From Neckera pumila (taxonomy: Eukaryota; Streptophyta; Bryopsida; Hypnales; Neckeraceae): a stretch of DNA of 64,000 nucleotides. Below, one piece after another: positions 1 to 20,172 of the stretch. The translations under genes were made by a program, and so were the position numbers. Positions within the stretch are counted from its first letter, which is position 1. Every line of letters starts with the position of its first letter. The stretch is from assembly GCA_963969595.1 (NCBI GenBank), contig OZ018412.1, forward strand, positions 15,254,501 to 15,318,500, written 5' to 3'. The notes beneath the pieces are model-generated. The model searched no databases and had not been told where the DNA came from. It was given only the letters and a program-made list of their open reading frames with translations.

Positions 1-583
1 TGGACCAACAAAACACGGTCTTTGGGATCAATAGAGTGGTCGGTGAAAATGGATCCAGGAGCTACAAGAATGGATAGGGTTAATTCACGAAGGAGGAATG
101 CTGAGAATTTGACACTTGATTTGCGGAGGCGATTGAATTCTTCAAGCAAAAGTGGATACAAATATTGCACCCACTCGCTCTTCTTCTTGCCCCGACCCGG
201 CCTGGCCTTGGGAGAATGGCACTTCCTTTTGTCCAAGCAACATCGGATGCACAAGAATAGAGTCACGGGGCCTTCAACATTTTCTTCAAATTGGCCACGC
301 TGTTGCCACCAACGGCTGGCTTTGATTAGGTTGGCCGGGCGCTGCTCACGGAAATGCTCGGAAAATGCTTGGATGATGCGGGCATTGAAGCCAGGCAAGC
401 CATGAACGTCGACGTCCTCTACCATCCAATTTATAACAAATCGACGGGTGGAGGGGGAATGCAAGAGCTGCCTAAGAACCAGAAATCGGGCAAGGTTGGG
501 CGGGCAACGTACCACCAGCAATCATCAGTGCGGCAGTACCAATCCGGCTCCAGCTCGGGACCTTCAAAATTGGATGGCGGATG
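1..583 (-). pseudogene. Partial unrecognised ORF, probably transposon-related, cut by window start
   Basis: On the minus strand one frame is open from 521 to the window edge (about 173 codons, no early Met). It reads like real protein: NWMVEDVDVHGLPGFNAR, then KASRWWQQRGQF, then RGKKKSEWVQYLYPLLLEEF and SIDPKDRVLL near the edge. A second minus frame is open upstream (about 583 to 431) with PDWYCRTDDCWWYVARP, rich in Trp and Cys. The natural-looking composition changes frame near 430-520, which suggests one frameshifted coding sequence. I do not recognise the family. The basic GRGKKK stretch and the W/F-rich sequence would suit a transposase or a DNA-binding domestication product, but this is a guess. 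The C-terminal part lies outside the window. Plus-strand ORFs over the same bases look like shadows. Confidence 0.45.
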
Positions 584-1790
584 GAGATAAAAACAAATCA
601 GTGGGTAAGTCTAGATGGCGCAGCAAGGGCCAGTCTAAGAAGCATCCCTATCCGACGAGGAAGGCCCGATCAAACAGCACGCGCCCGATCCGGCAAGCAC
701 CCTATTCCGACGAGGAAGCTCCGACTCCATAGCCACCACGGAGCTTGGAGTAGCAAGGTTCCGAAATTGTGGTCTTCGCAGGGAAGGGCCAGCTTGTAAC
801 GGCAGAAGGGCAAAATTGCAGTTCCCCGAGGAAGGGTCAGATTTAGACGGCGTGAATTCAATGCCCAACATTATTTACACATGAATTGGAAAATAGTGTT
901 GGGGATAAAAAACAGTGAGCAACACTAATTATCACCCAATACTATTTACCAATTTTAGTGTAATTATCATCCAACACTATATACCAATTTTAGTGTAGTG
1001 CTTTTCAAAAATGCTACAAAAATTTCACTTTTGAATACTCTGAAACTGCATATTAGAAAAAACTTTAGAATTCAAATTTTTCAAGACAAAAAGAGAGCAT
1101 TAAACTCTAGTTACCACTCGAAACAGATTTTGAAGATTTTGATATTTTCAAGCTTAATCCACAACATCTAACAAGAAGATCATTTTTGGATGGAGGAAGT
1201 ATATAATTAGCTCAAGTGGCTCAAATATTATTAAGGGTACATTCACACCAAGGGTTTATATCTTAAAATAAATGTAATAAATCATCCCAACGCAATGGAA
1301 GATGGATATTGGAAGAGTGTACTATAGTAGAGTTTTATTGACCTTTGATCATAACAAGAATAATTTGTCCCTCTCAAAAGATTAAATATTTCATCCTAGT
1401 GTCAATGTCCCCTAAATATGCTCGACATCCAAATTTGACATTGTAACATCATAAACAAGTGCAAGGCAAGATCAAAACTTAGAAGACAATTTAAAATTAA
1501 TTAATTAATTTTTTTTTAAATTGATAGATGCTTAAAATGAAAATATATCACAGGTTTTTTTCCCTCCATACAAAAACAATTGGAGACAAAAAAAAATACC
1601 AATGTTTTGACATCCATTTTTAGAATTGTTTTACATCATACCTGCCCTATTTTTGAGAATTTTTAGAATATTCACTTTTTTTGTAGCTACAGTAGAAGAA
1701 TATTGTTTAGAATATTTAGAGTATTGTTTAGGAGAAGTTTCTCTTGAAGAGGCCTCTGGCATGAGAGAGCAGGGCTGATGTGACATAAAA
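584..1790. other. Intergenic stretch, no gene seen
   Basis: The first 290 bases are moderately GC-rich with short ORFs on both strands and no recognisable domain. They may belong to the element at the window start. About 930-995 holds two imperfect direct copies of a roughly 32-base unit (key words ATCACCCAA and CCAATTTTAGTGTA). The rest is AT-rich with no coding signal. The last part is the likely promoter of the PREY-like gene. Confidence 0.5.
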
Positions 1791-1900
1791 GAAGGTGATA
1801 TTAAAGAGGTCGGTGTCCTCAAGGCCCCAAATCCTCGTTTGGAGAGGAAGCTTAGGCACCCGTTGCACCATTTTGTGTGAAGGCGTTTGTGACCCTCAAA

Positions 1901-3199
1901 ATGGGGAGCCGAGGAGCACTGACGAAACAGGCGATGCTCTTCAACAAGTCGCTGCTTCAATATCTCGCCTGTCCTCTCTCCAAATCTCCTCTCAGGTACA
2001 AAATTCCACAACTTACAAAGCCATTTTAGGGTTTGTCCAATCCACAGTTTGAAATCGTCTTCCTCTTCTGATTACTTACCCACGCTTTGTGTATGCAATT
2101 GAAGACGCAATCGAAACCGTGATTAGAAGTTTGATAAAATCTTTTAACATTTTGAGGACTGTTTTCGTTTTCTTTCATTTTTTTTTTTTTTTTTGAAGAC
2201 ATGAAATCCAATGGGTCGATGATGTGTTGTGGCTATGGCGAATGGTTTTTCAGGTATTGTGAGAAGTCGCAGGAGCTTGTGAGCGACACCCTTGGTGTAG
2301 CGTACCCGGTCAGTGGCCGAACATCCTCGTCTTGTGTAGTCATCCCTCTCTAATTGCACATTCCCTGTGTATCTTGAGAATGGATCATGTTGTGGATTCA
2401 TATGTTTGGACATTTCAAGTTGTGAGCATACATTCAAAGTCTTGTGTTTGGGTTGTATAATTAGAGAGGTTTGAGTGTACATAGAATCTTTTTTTCTTTG
2501 TAACAAATGTGAATTGCTTTTCTTAAAGTTCTACATGTAGACCTCTCTAATGTTGTTTCTTAGTGTGCAAAATTTTAGGAGTTAGGGTCAAGAAGGTTGT
2601 TGGAGTCAAGAAGGTGGTCACTTAATCATGACTTCCAAGTTGCATACAATTTGCTCATTACTTACGGTTGTATGTGATTTCTTGTGACAAAAATAGAATA
2701 TGATTGTTTTAGTGGAGAGTGAGTTTTGAACTGAGCATGTCCTTTCTTCATTCTCTACTAGGGTTTAGTGTGAAAATGGCGAATACAATATTACAGAAGG
2801 TGATAGTAAAGAGGTTTGGGTTTACATGGTGGCACGGATTTCTGTACATTTTTGCTTAACCCTTAGAGGACCCCAAATTGAACCTAATGTTTTTTAGTAC
2901 TCTTTGAGTGGTTCATATGAGTCTTTCTTTTGTTCAATTCATTAGATTTTGAACAACTCGTGCATTGTTTTTTCTCTGACTCTGCTGATATGAAATTTGA
3001 CCCGGCTAAATTCCGTTTTTCAGATATTATATTTTTGAAACAATGGGTCATGTTAAAACCATGAAACCTCAGTTCTGTAGCGGCAAGTCATCGTTTTGTG
3101 TTGTATCATACGCAGATCATTGATGGAGTTCCGTGCTTGATTCCCATGCGAGGACGTATTCTGGACAGCTCCAGGGATGAACCGAGCTCAGCCAAGTGA
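1901..3199 (+). CDS. PREY/UPF0434 (Trm112-like) small zinc-binding-fold protein, 77 aa
   Basis: Spliced gene joined from 1901-1995, 2254-2308 and 3116-3199 (95, 55 and 84 nt). The introns start GTACAA and GTCAGT and end TTTTTCAG and ATACGCAG, and the frame is continuous to TGA. Key blocks are LLQYLACPLSKSPLRYC, SQELVSDTLGVAYP and IIDGVPCLIP. They match the Trm112p-like/UPF0434 family (bacterial YcaR, eukaryotic PREY): CP-L-K-PL, then a Y-P-I-DG-PCLIP ending. The length of 77 residues is normal for this family. The MGSRGALTKQAMLFNKS leader is basic and could be a short mitochondrial presequence, as in PREY. Known PREY proteins bind and stabilise methyltransferases in mitochondria; for this gene that is inference. 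Intron 2 contains a TTAACCCTTAGAGGACC end (2857) resembling the TTAA elements elsewhere in the window. Confidence 0.88.
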
Positions 3200-6100
3200 T
3201 CATCAATAGACTCAGATTGTAGCTCACTATCGCCATTCCCTTTCGGTAGCAATCTGGGAATGATTTAGAATGAGGAATCCTAACCCATTCACAGAATTGA
3301 CTAGATGAGGGGACAGAGAATTTTAGGTTTTCTTTTGAAGATGAGAACAGCAACCCCCCGCCTCATGACATCTGGTACTTGACGGTGTCTAATTTGTGAT
3401 ACAAAATTAGAACTTGCGCATTTCAACTATTTTTTGTTGTTCACTCTTCATTTAGAAGCACAATAGCACTTTTGCTAGAAATCAATGCAGCATTTTTCTC
3501 GACCAATTTAGGTATCTATGTTCATAGAAACTATCAATATAATGATTAATGAAAGTCTTTAAGTTATTAGCCACTACAGTAAAAATATAAATTGAGTGGT
3601 TGTAGCTATAAGTTATTTTATGTTCGGTCTATTGGTCACTAGTTATGGGCAAGAAATTTAAAAGATCTCAGCATGGTTGACTGTTTAGTGCCTTGGGGAC
3701 TACTACCATATAATAAGTTTGCAAAAAAAACGGAATGAATTGGACTTTGGAGTATGACGTTCAAATTTGCACTCTTTGTATTCACACTATGCAAAATCAC
3801 ATTATGATTTGAGGACTTGTAAATCTCTCAAAATCACATGATTGTATAAAGATGCTTGCCTTGTGTATGTAAGGTTGCAGTGAGAAAGAAATTGACCAAT
3901 AACATAAAACATACGTGGTCACAAATAAAAAATTGGTTTGGTCAACATCTAGGGATAAGAAAGGTAAAGAGAAGATTCATATGATTGAGCTCTGTTACAA
4001 ACAAGAATCACAAGTGTTTCATAGAAGTCTATGATTGTACAACTTTTAGTACAAAGTGGTATTTCAAAGCACAATCTTCTTGTTATTCTAAAAATAAATC
4101 CAAGAAGTTATTCCAAATCTCCATGCCTTCCATTTCTCATATCCTAATCTCGGCCCTAAATCACTTGTAAGTGGTTGTTTGTTGCATACAATTCTTTGAA
4201 GGCCATCATTTATTTTGAGTCATGACTTCAAAAAATCATTGAAAACTTTGTAGGATAACATAGCACTTGTATATTGTGCAATTATTAAATTGGCAAGTGC
4301 ACACATAGCTGAACTAGTTCATAATAAATGTTGAATTTTTCCCTCACATTTATTACTCATTGAATCAAAGCACTTCAAATTACCTTTTTTTTCTCATTTG
4401 ATGTATACTTCATACAAACAATGGAATTACATGCACCATCAGATGACCATAAATTTTTTGTGATATGTATGTTTCTAGGATGTATGTACTACTATATGGA
4501 TACATTGTTAAAATATTTTGTATACAAATAGTAGTATGTGTATTTCAAACAAAAGTTCACTAATTTGATGACTTTGGATGATTTGAGGAAGGACTGTTGG
4601 ATGGAAAAAAATAATTTTCATCCAAGTTTTTTTGTGGGAAGTTGCTTGAGTGCATTTTAAGTAAATACTATTGAATGTTCCTTCACTATTGTATTATTAT
4701 TTTTTCAAAAGAAGTTTTGCTTAATCCATGGATCATCTTTGCAATGTATTTTGACCACTTCTTGTTCTATACTCTTGATGTGAATTTTCTAAAAATGATA
4801 TTTGTAGAATTTGAAACCAACAAATGAAGTAAAGTATATCAAGTTGAATTTCTACTGCAATTGGAAAATTCTTAAAATTCTCCATATTTTATTATTTGAA
4901 CTTTGGGCCAATAATCATATATGGTTTCTTGATTTTCTAATTTTCTAATGATTTGATAACTTTGAATTACATTATGATATTATTCACTACAATATATATC
5001 TATGGTAAAACCGTCATATTTTTTAGCATATTTGCTATTTGATATGAATTTTCTTTATTCTTTCTTAAAAAAATTAATTATAATTTCATATTTTCATAGA
5101 AGATATGTGATCTCATCTTTGAAAAAATAAAATAAAAAATTTCAAACTTATATAGTTGCAAACAGGGCCATTTTTTGAGACCTACACAGTACCAGATTGC
5201 ACCAAAAAAGATGATCTGGCAAAAAAATGGTAAAAAATATGGCAAAAATTTGGATGAAATTGCCAAATTGTAGATGAAAACCAAATTATAGACCTATGAT
5301 ATGTGTTAATGTGATATTTTCTATCGAATATGGATGAATGTTGAAATTTGAAGCACCACTACAAAATTTTATATTGCCACTATGGCACTTCTCAAAAAAT
5401 GAAAAAAAAAAGCCCTGGTTGTACAATGGTAGCAAAGAAAGTGAAGAATTGAGAAGCTTAAATCCATGGTCATGGCCCCATCTTTGTGTGGTTAAGGGTG
5501 CAACACTTCTAAAGGGTGATCAACATAGCCTATCATCATTACTGGCATACGTGTTCCCTCAAACCACTTCCATCCCTCAATCCACTCATTGTACTCATAT
5601 CTTGCAAACAGTAATTGTTCTTCCTCAAGAAATGAAGTGCAAATTCCTCGGAATGAATGTCACACTTGGGAAATAAGGATGACCTCTAAATGCCACAAGG
5701 TCACTATCCCACAAGCAATCAACACTCACTCATATACACATACCTTTCTCCTTGTTTGAACCAAGTGTAAGGTGCTTTCAAATCCAATGTTATACAATCC
5801 ACTCACAACTAACATGGCTATGGAACCTAGAATTCAGCAATTAATTTGGACCTTCCTTCCGCAGTTCATGCCATAAGAAAATGAGAATATATATGATATT
5901 GCACCATTTCCACCTATTTTAGTACAGAATTTTATAAAAATTGCTCTTCAAATTGCACATCAACTACAATCACAAATTTTATACAACACTCCCATCGATG
6001 CTTTATGAGTTCATCAAGAAAAATAGGACATTTCGAGCTTTCTTACACCTTCGAACACATCTTTGTATCCCAAAACACACATTTTACACTGAGGGCACAT

Positions 6101-6779
6101 GATTTCAACCTCCTTTACGGCTTTATGGACTAATGGGGTTAACATCTAAAACACAAGCAATAATCAATATCCAGCACGGTTGAGTGCAGAATCGAAGCAG
6201 AGCTGTCAGGAACCGCAACCACAGCAAGAAGAAAGAATAAAACGCAAGCCCCTTCGAGTTTACTCATAGCCCTAAGCTGGCAGGATTCCTTCACATTCAC
6301 AAGCAAACCAAGGCAACAACAAGGCTACCAATTAGTACTTGAAAGCAGTTAAAAGTTAAAAAGTGAGATACAACGCTCCATCAAACAGTGAGGCCTCTGT
6401 CTCAACCACTCTAAAGGGCAGGGCAAAAAAATTATTTACAGCGTTAGGCAGAGAACTCGACCTCGTTTCTCACCAGCGGATGTTCCTTGGTTCAGGTTTG
6501 ACTTCAGCTGGCAGTTCCTTAAATACACGCGCAACTAGTCGCCAGAGGAAGGCACGGCCAACCGATTCTAAGGTCAATAATGGGCTGGACAAGAGCTCAT
6601 CTATCAAAATTAATACCTGATGTCATTTGAAGTTCTGGAAAACAAAACTTTGCGAGGCACCAGTTCCTCAGATTCCGAAACGGAACATGGTTGATAGAAT
6701 CAGTGCCATCTGTGTGGTAGGGTTGAAGGATTGAAATATTTGGGAAACTACTCTAAAAGGCACTGGCTCAAGGTACTGG
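3200..6779. other. Intergenic region between two convergent genes
   Basis: AT-rich with no supportable gene. It contains the dispersed repeat at about 5163-5420. The last several hundred bases (about 6200-6779) are less AT-rich and contain the 3' untranslated region of the histidine kinase transcribed from the other strand. A plus-strand ORF at 5338-5676 has no recognisable domain and overlaps the repeat. Confidence 0.55.
5163..5420. repeat. Dispersed repeat copy 1 (partner at 36822-37012)
   Basis: The segment shares ordered words with 36822-37012: ATTGCACCA, GGTAAAAAATGG-like, GGATGAAAT, TGTGGATGAA-like and GGCACTTC with an A-rich run. It looks like a decayed non-autonomous element. Boundaries are approximate. 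Confidence 0.4.
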
Positions 6780-13907
<7,128 letters not shown>

Positions 13908-15300
13908 ACTCCGACCTGCAAAAGGAATTTCTTTTAAGAAAGGTTCCTAGTAACATAGTTCAGAATGTAGGGATGCAGGCTTCGTCATAGGAAATAAAAA
14001 AATCTACCAGCTTAAAAAATGATTTGCACTGACGAATAGTTCAAGTACAACGAGGAAACAAAAAAAAATCGAGATGTGCCACCGCAATCAGAAGCAGGTC
14101 CCAAACAGTTCAACACTCTTTCAAGTACCCATTCTGTGATGAAATGGCAGATTTTACTACAACCACCGCCCAGTATCCAAACGAGGGAAGGTCTTCGCTT
14201 TGCAAATAGAGGAGCTCGAATTCTTGTCATACAAGAGTGAGCACGTGGACACGACAACATTGGAAGCAAACAAAGGGCAAACAACCTGTTCCATCGCAAA
14301 AGGGGCATCCAGACCGGACAGCAGAAGTCGTATCCATCATCTCTGAGGTAGTAAACTCCCATGGAGAAGAAAAGGAAGAGTCCGAAGTGGACGCGGGTGC
14401 ACGCTCGGAATGCCCACGAGTACTAATTTCGGTCAAAACCGACGAGGAAAAGGCGAGCGAATGTGGCAATACCGACGACAGAAAAGATTGATCGTTGGCT
14501 CCACTCGAGAGGCCATATTCCATGTCCACCGTGCTCCTCGAATCACCTTCCATACATCCAATATTCCCTGTTTCCCACGCCAAAAGGCTCTAAACCAATT
14601 GCATACTGCTGCTCCCCGTTCAACAAAACCTCGTATTTCCTGCAGCACAGCCTAGGGTTTCCGGAGCCACCACTGCTCTTCAACCGCACCGAGTGAGCAC
14701 CTCGACGACATCCTTGCCATCCCTTCCCTGCCCTTCCCCTTCCCATCCCCCGCCACGGCTCCTCGCACGCATCAAAACCTCCGAAACAACAAAAAGCTCC
14801 CAAAAAACTCCACAAAACCCCCAACTCTCGTCCATCCCGAACCCCCGAACCCGAAGCTGCAATCCCGAACACTCCAAATCTCCTCAATGACCTAATTAAG
14901 ACCTCTCCCCACTCTGCCGTTCACGACCTCCGCCTAAAACTGCAACCACGACATTGACACAGCCCTAGAAGGAAGACACATTCGATGAGAATGCTGGGAA
15001 CCCTAGAAAAGAGGACGAGGAATTCGATCAGAGCGACGAAAAATGAGAAGAGCCTAAGCTACTGAGACTACTAAGAGAATCAACGCAGTGAAGGTGGCGA
15101 CGGCGATGCAATTGCACGACAGAATCGAGCGACAAAGGATAGCCGAAACAGCAGGAGACTTGCAGTAGAGCTCTAGAACCAAGGAATAGAGTAGCGGATT
15201 GTTGCAGCAAAGAGGAGGGACTAGCCTGCACGGGTTTGGGTACCCTTCACGGGTACTAGGGCGGTTTGGACCAGAGTGAGACCGGTGTTTCGGGATCACG
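13908..15300 (-). promoter_or_regulatory. GC-rich 5' UTR/promoter region of the kinase
   Basis: Base composition shifts from AT-rich to clearly GC- and CT-rich at about 14.2-15.3 kb, directly upstream of the kinase start. Just before the ATG there is an acceptor (TTTTGCAG followed by GTCGGAGT), so a 5' UTR intron is likely and transcription probably begins within 14.3-15.2 kb. Several long ORFs occur on both strands here, but none has a recognisable domain. I read them as consequences of GC content rather than genes. Confidence 0.5.
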
Positions 15301-15307
15301 GTCTTGA

Positions 15308-15606
15308 GGGGAGGAACCAAGGATCCTTCACCGAACTTCTTGTGCATGACGCTAAATCCGTCTCACGAAGGTGGGACCAGAAGGGTAAATTGGGGGTAAA
15401 ATTAAAAAAGCCCCCTATATTTGAGCCATGTCTAGGGATACTTTGCAAATATGAATTCAAAATTTGCAAAAAAAAAGATTGTGGCAAATAAAAAATTCCT
15501 GCTTTTTCCCTCGGGGTAAATCCAATCGGCTGGTCCCACCTTCGTGGGAAGGATTTAACGTCCTGCACTTCTTGCTTGCTGTCGTTGGGATCCTCACAAG
15601 TAACCT
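15308..15606. mobile_element. Foldback MITE upstream of the kinase
   Basis: The two ends form a long inverted repeat. Left arm at about 15350-15382 contains TAAATCC, then CACGAAGGTGGGACCAG; the right arm at about 15529-15562 is its reverse complement with four or five mismatches. Weaker pairing continues outward through GGATCC on both sides. The interior is AT-rich. It is a non-autonomous element of unknown superfamily. Confidence 0.7.
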
Positions 15607-16067
15607 CCACTATAAAGCGTGTAAAATCGTACCATTAACCCTTGAAGGATTTGGTCCTCCATGACCAAGGTAGTCATCAAAATGCTTTGATTATTGGACC
15701 AATTAATGCATTCTTTGTTTCTACAGTAAACCATCAAGTCATCCATTAAACATTTTTGGCCTCAGTGTTATTGAAGAGTTAACATTACTAATCTTGAAAT
15801 GAGTAAAAAGACGTTCTGTGGCCCTTAAATGATTTCAAGAAGATGCCCTATGTAAAGGTCACACTTAGCATTATTTAAGTCCTTTTTGTAAAACAATGCC
15901 CGATTTCGCCTTGTGAATGGTGTAAGGTGACCTAGAACCTTGAGAACCTGAGGTAGAAATTGAATTTCAGCACCTAAGTGTCGAATTAGACCTTCACGTA
16001 CGGTATATTGGAAGGGAAAAAAGTCAATTTTTCATTCAAATTTTGGAAGGAGTTGCTTGAATGTATT

Positions 16068-16995
16068 TTAATCCCTAAAGGATCAAGGCCTTTTTTCTGC
16101 CAAAAAACACTCAAAACTGCCATTTCTATAGCAAAGAGTAAAAAAATTTGAAAACTGTTTTTTTCTTTACATCTAACCATAAGATCTTATACCTAACTAG
16201 AATGAGAATATGTGGAAAAAATTTCAGAATTTTTGACCGCACAGATTGCAAGATATCTACGTTTAAAGTGCAAAAAACAAGTTTTTCAATACATTGTGGG
16301 ACTAGATTTTTTGAATTTGAACATTTTTAACTTTAAATTTTTGCACTACAGAGTTTTGAGCTTTAAATCTTTATAGTGGAGAATTGAGTTGAGAGTCTAG
16401 CAAAAAAAATCAAATAAAAAAAACTTAATTTTCATTATTAAAAAAATTGTTATGTAGAAGTAGGTACTAGATAGAAGGAAAATCTAAAATATTAATATCA
16501 TTTATATGGAATTAAAATGCACTAATCCCAATGGTGAGATTGTTCAAGCAAAAAACTAAACCATGTGGAACTTTTTTTTTTTAAATTGTAAAAATTGCAT
16601 TCATAAATGAATCCTACAAGTTATTTTTTTCAGGAAGATGCTCTAAGTGCCCGAAAATAAGATTGTCCATAACTTTCTCATAACAAATCCAAATGGAATG
16701 AATCAAAGCTTTCCAAATAGAAAAAAATATAATATATGGGAAAAAAAATTCAAAAAATATATATATATTTTTTGCAAAATTTTTTTGTTGCCCACTCTCC
16801 TTTGTTTTGAGCTTATTTGGGCATAACTTTTTTTCCCAAGCACCGATTGAAAAAAAAATTATATTCCCACGAAGCTTATCAATTTTTCTATCTTCCGAAA
16901 AGGTATCAAAAAATCAGGACAGAAATTCAGCCCGTAGGTACCTACCCAAAATCCCATTAGTCCGTTGAACGGACACGTGGGCCTTTAGGGGTTAA
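16068..16995. mobile_element. Long TTAA-flanked non-autonomous element (928 bp)
   Basis: Starts TTAATCCCTAAAGGATC and ends GGGCCTTTAGGGGTTAA. The interior is AT-rich and has no transposase ORF. It shares CAAAACTGCCATTTCTA near the left end and AGATTGCAAGATAT further in with the 45480-46426 element. Both are about 930-950 bp, so they are copies of one family. Confidence 0.85.
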
Positions 16996-17961
16996 GTGAA
17001 TGGAATTGTATATTCCCTTGTTGTGATATATTTTGACTTTCCTACATAAGAAGATGCTCAATAGACGATTCACCGTGTAGTATTTTGGTAAGTTCAAATC
17101 TTAGGATTGGGACATAGAATCTTCCTTTGAAAAGAGGAAGCAAGGATAGACCTCATTTCCCATGTCCTTGATAAATACAGCTAGTTGAACTATCACTAAG
17201 AGACTCTTCATTTAGACTGGTTTCCAAGCGAGGGTTACTATTCACGTTACTATTATAGTAGAACCACCTATAGTCAATTACCTAAGTAGTTTTGTGCATG
17301 TTTTGGAGCAGGTGAAGGCAATGTAAATTTTCTACCATTTAGAAAGATAGAAATGACAGGCATTGCCAATTTTTTAGTGATTTTTTTCCTTGAATTCAAA
17401 TTACTAAGAATTTTGGAAGCCAAAAATTGGCCTAAATCCATATCCAACATACAAGAGTCTTTTATTTTTATCATTGAAGAACTACTTTCTTGCTCACTAC
17501 TTCCTATTTTCTTGCTCACTACTTTGGGACATGTATCATGACCTTATTAATTCCAACCTTGAAAAAAAAAAAAAAAAAATCCAAACTTTGTTGGGAAATC
17601 TCTTTCAAACTTTGGTTTGGAGATGTGTCATAAGTGCACATACACATCAAGTATGGCTCCTTATTCAAGAAACAAGCTACTCTTAGTTTTGCTACACTAT
17701 TCACCAAAGACCCTCAACTTACATTGGTGAATATTTATAACATTGTATACTAGGTAGTATGGTCCTTGAAATATTATTGTAGATCCAAAATAACATGAAT
17801 ATACTTATATGATCCAAATTAGGCTCCCACATCTTTGGAAAAGAACATACTTTCAATTTAATAATGACCCTCATTTACAATTGGTGAATATTGTTATGGT
17901 CTTATGCGAGTTCTTATAGCCTTAAAAGTATTTTTCTCAATTCTTATTATGTATTCTTTTA

Positions 17962-18019
17962 TTTTATGTTTTACAGCTTTTATGTTTTACAACTTTTATG
18001 TTTTACAACTTTTATGTTA
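17962..18019. repeat. 16-bp tandem repeat
   Basis: Three full copies and one partial copy of TTTTATGTTTTACARC. It abuts the left end of the decayed TTAA element that begins at 18026. Confidence 0.85.
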
Positions 18020-18025
18020 AATGTT

Positions 18026-18630
18026 TTAACCGTTAAATGCCCAAGTTTTGATTAATTCCATCAATTTATTTAAAATTGCAACCATATAAATTCAAACTAG
18101 AAGTGTTACGGATCACATAGAAAAAAAAATACAATGATATTATGGATTGAAAGATTATAATGTTTGATCAAGATGGTGTTAAAACTACGAAAGTGATTTG
18201 AAGTCTTATCTATCAATCACATGTCAAATTTAAAGCTGAGGTCATGAAAAAATATGATTTCAAAGGACATGACGTGCATAACCATATTCGCTTTACAGTT
18301 TTGAAAATTATTGTACAATTTTTTCAAATGCATTTCCAATGTGATGTTACACCCAATGTGATTTCCCTCCTAAGATCCAATGTATTTGAGGCTTATTTCC
18401 AAGAGCCTTAAACATTAAATAATCATGATTTGCAATGGACACCCTTGTATAAAAAATTTGATAGAAAAATGACAATTTTTTTTTTCAAATTAGATTTTTG
18501 ATGTTTAAAATTGATTATAAATGGCATTCAACTAAAAATGAAAATACAAAAAATATTATTTAATAATATTTTATTTAACTTCAAAGTTTGGTTGCCACCA
18601 AAACATAGTACCTTAGGCATTTAGGGCTCA
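18026..18630. mobile_element. Decayed TTAA element, inverted relative of 42305-42950
   Basis: Begins TTAACCGTTAAATGCCC and ends near GGCATTTAGGGCTCA. Read in reverse it matches the 42305-42950 element: ACAAATTCAAACTAG-like sequence near one end, and TTATTTAACTTCAAAG followed by ACCA and GGCATT near the other. The right terminus has lost the TTAA. Confidence 0.6.
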
Positions 18631-20172
18631 TTTGTTCAATTTTCTATAATTTAAAAACCTTGATTTAGAGCCCATTGTTTAATAATAGATTTCATTTTGT
18701 AAATTAGTGTACATTAAAAACAATGCACAATCTAATTCAATAGTGAAACTTAGATGTCATATTAGTGCATATAATCAAAATAATTTTATTTAAAGTAGTC
18801 AGCAATTAGACCATCATTGTTTTCCTTTCATTGTGATTGTATAGCTCAATTCTTTTTCAAAAACTTTTATTTGGTGTTTTCTTAGTTGTGTCAACTTACA
18901 TCCCTAAAGGTCTTTCAGGTCCTAAAACTAGATGTCTCTTTGTTCTTAAAAATCCGGTTCCATTGTTGAATAGACAAACATCATTTCTCGGCTCAATTTA
19001 GCCTTTTAAATTATTTTCAAGTTTCAATCTATTATTTTTCCTACGGGCTAATTTACTGGTTGAGTTTTTTAGCATCTCAAAATGGTAGAAAATTATGATC
19101 CTTGACTATGGAAAACACATTACTTTATCTTTAAAGGACAAACTTGCCTAATGGGCATGGTACAAAGTCAAACATTAATTTTACATAGTTCTTGATTTTA
19201 AATGACTTTAAGCTTGACTAATAAAATGTAGTTCCAATAATCTACTTTTCATTCCATTTTGATTTTTTCGAAATTGTTAAAGGCATAACTTTTGTGGTAC
19301 TTTGAAGGTAGCATCTTGAAAACTTAAAATACACCACTTTTGAACTTTTCTACTGAATTTCTTTAGTGTCAACTCAAGGTTTATACAAATTACACCATGA
19401 TGTTTATCACTATCATTTCCATTTTTTAAACAAACTTCATACTATTTTAAGCATTTTTATAATTATTATGAATTTTTCAAATAAGTTATTAAAAAAAATC
19501 ATATAAATTTCATTTTTGATAGTTTTTACTATTAAAATAATGAAGTTAAATTTTGAATATATATACTACTACTTGAGAAAAATATCAAATTTTTGAAAGG
19601 TATGCTTTCATATAGAAAACTAATAAAGTTTGATCAAATGGAAACATGAAATGTCTTTTAAAGGTTAACCATGAAATATTGCAAAGAAGAAGAAAAGAGT
19701 TCTAAATTTTTTTGGTAGAAATGAGGAATGCACCTATTCATTTATGAATCCTATTTATTGATAAACCTCGTCCTTCTAGGGTTAAATAATGTTGTACGTC
19801 CATTCAATTTTTTTCCAAATTTTCCAAATCCAATTGCTCCATTCCTCCACCATTACATTTTTTTTTCAGTAGTTTTGTAACTGGGGGCACATTCAATCGA
19901 GGGAAAAAAAACTAAGAAAACGGGTGGCACATAGAAAGGGTTTTTTTGTCCTATTGTTATCAAACCCTGAGATTTCAAATTATGCGTGGAATTTTGATAT
20001 AGATTCCATTCTGTCTGGGGGGGTTGGTCATAGGGGAAAACACCTTTTTTTTATAATACCGAGCAATTAGTCTAGTGGCGCAAATGCACACTATTTAGAT
20101 TATATTGGATTCCTTAGAAAGAATAGCTTTCTAGTTGCAACTTGACCGACTTGTACAATGTGCTAGGAAGTA

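Noticed and set aside
22..405. Plus-strand ORF of 127 codons
   Set aside because: It lies opposite the better-looking minus-strand frame; its composition and lack of motifs mark it as a shadow.
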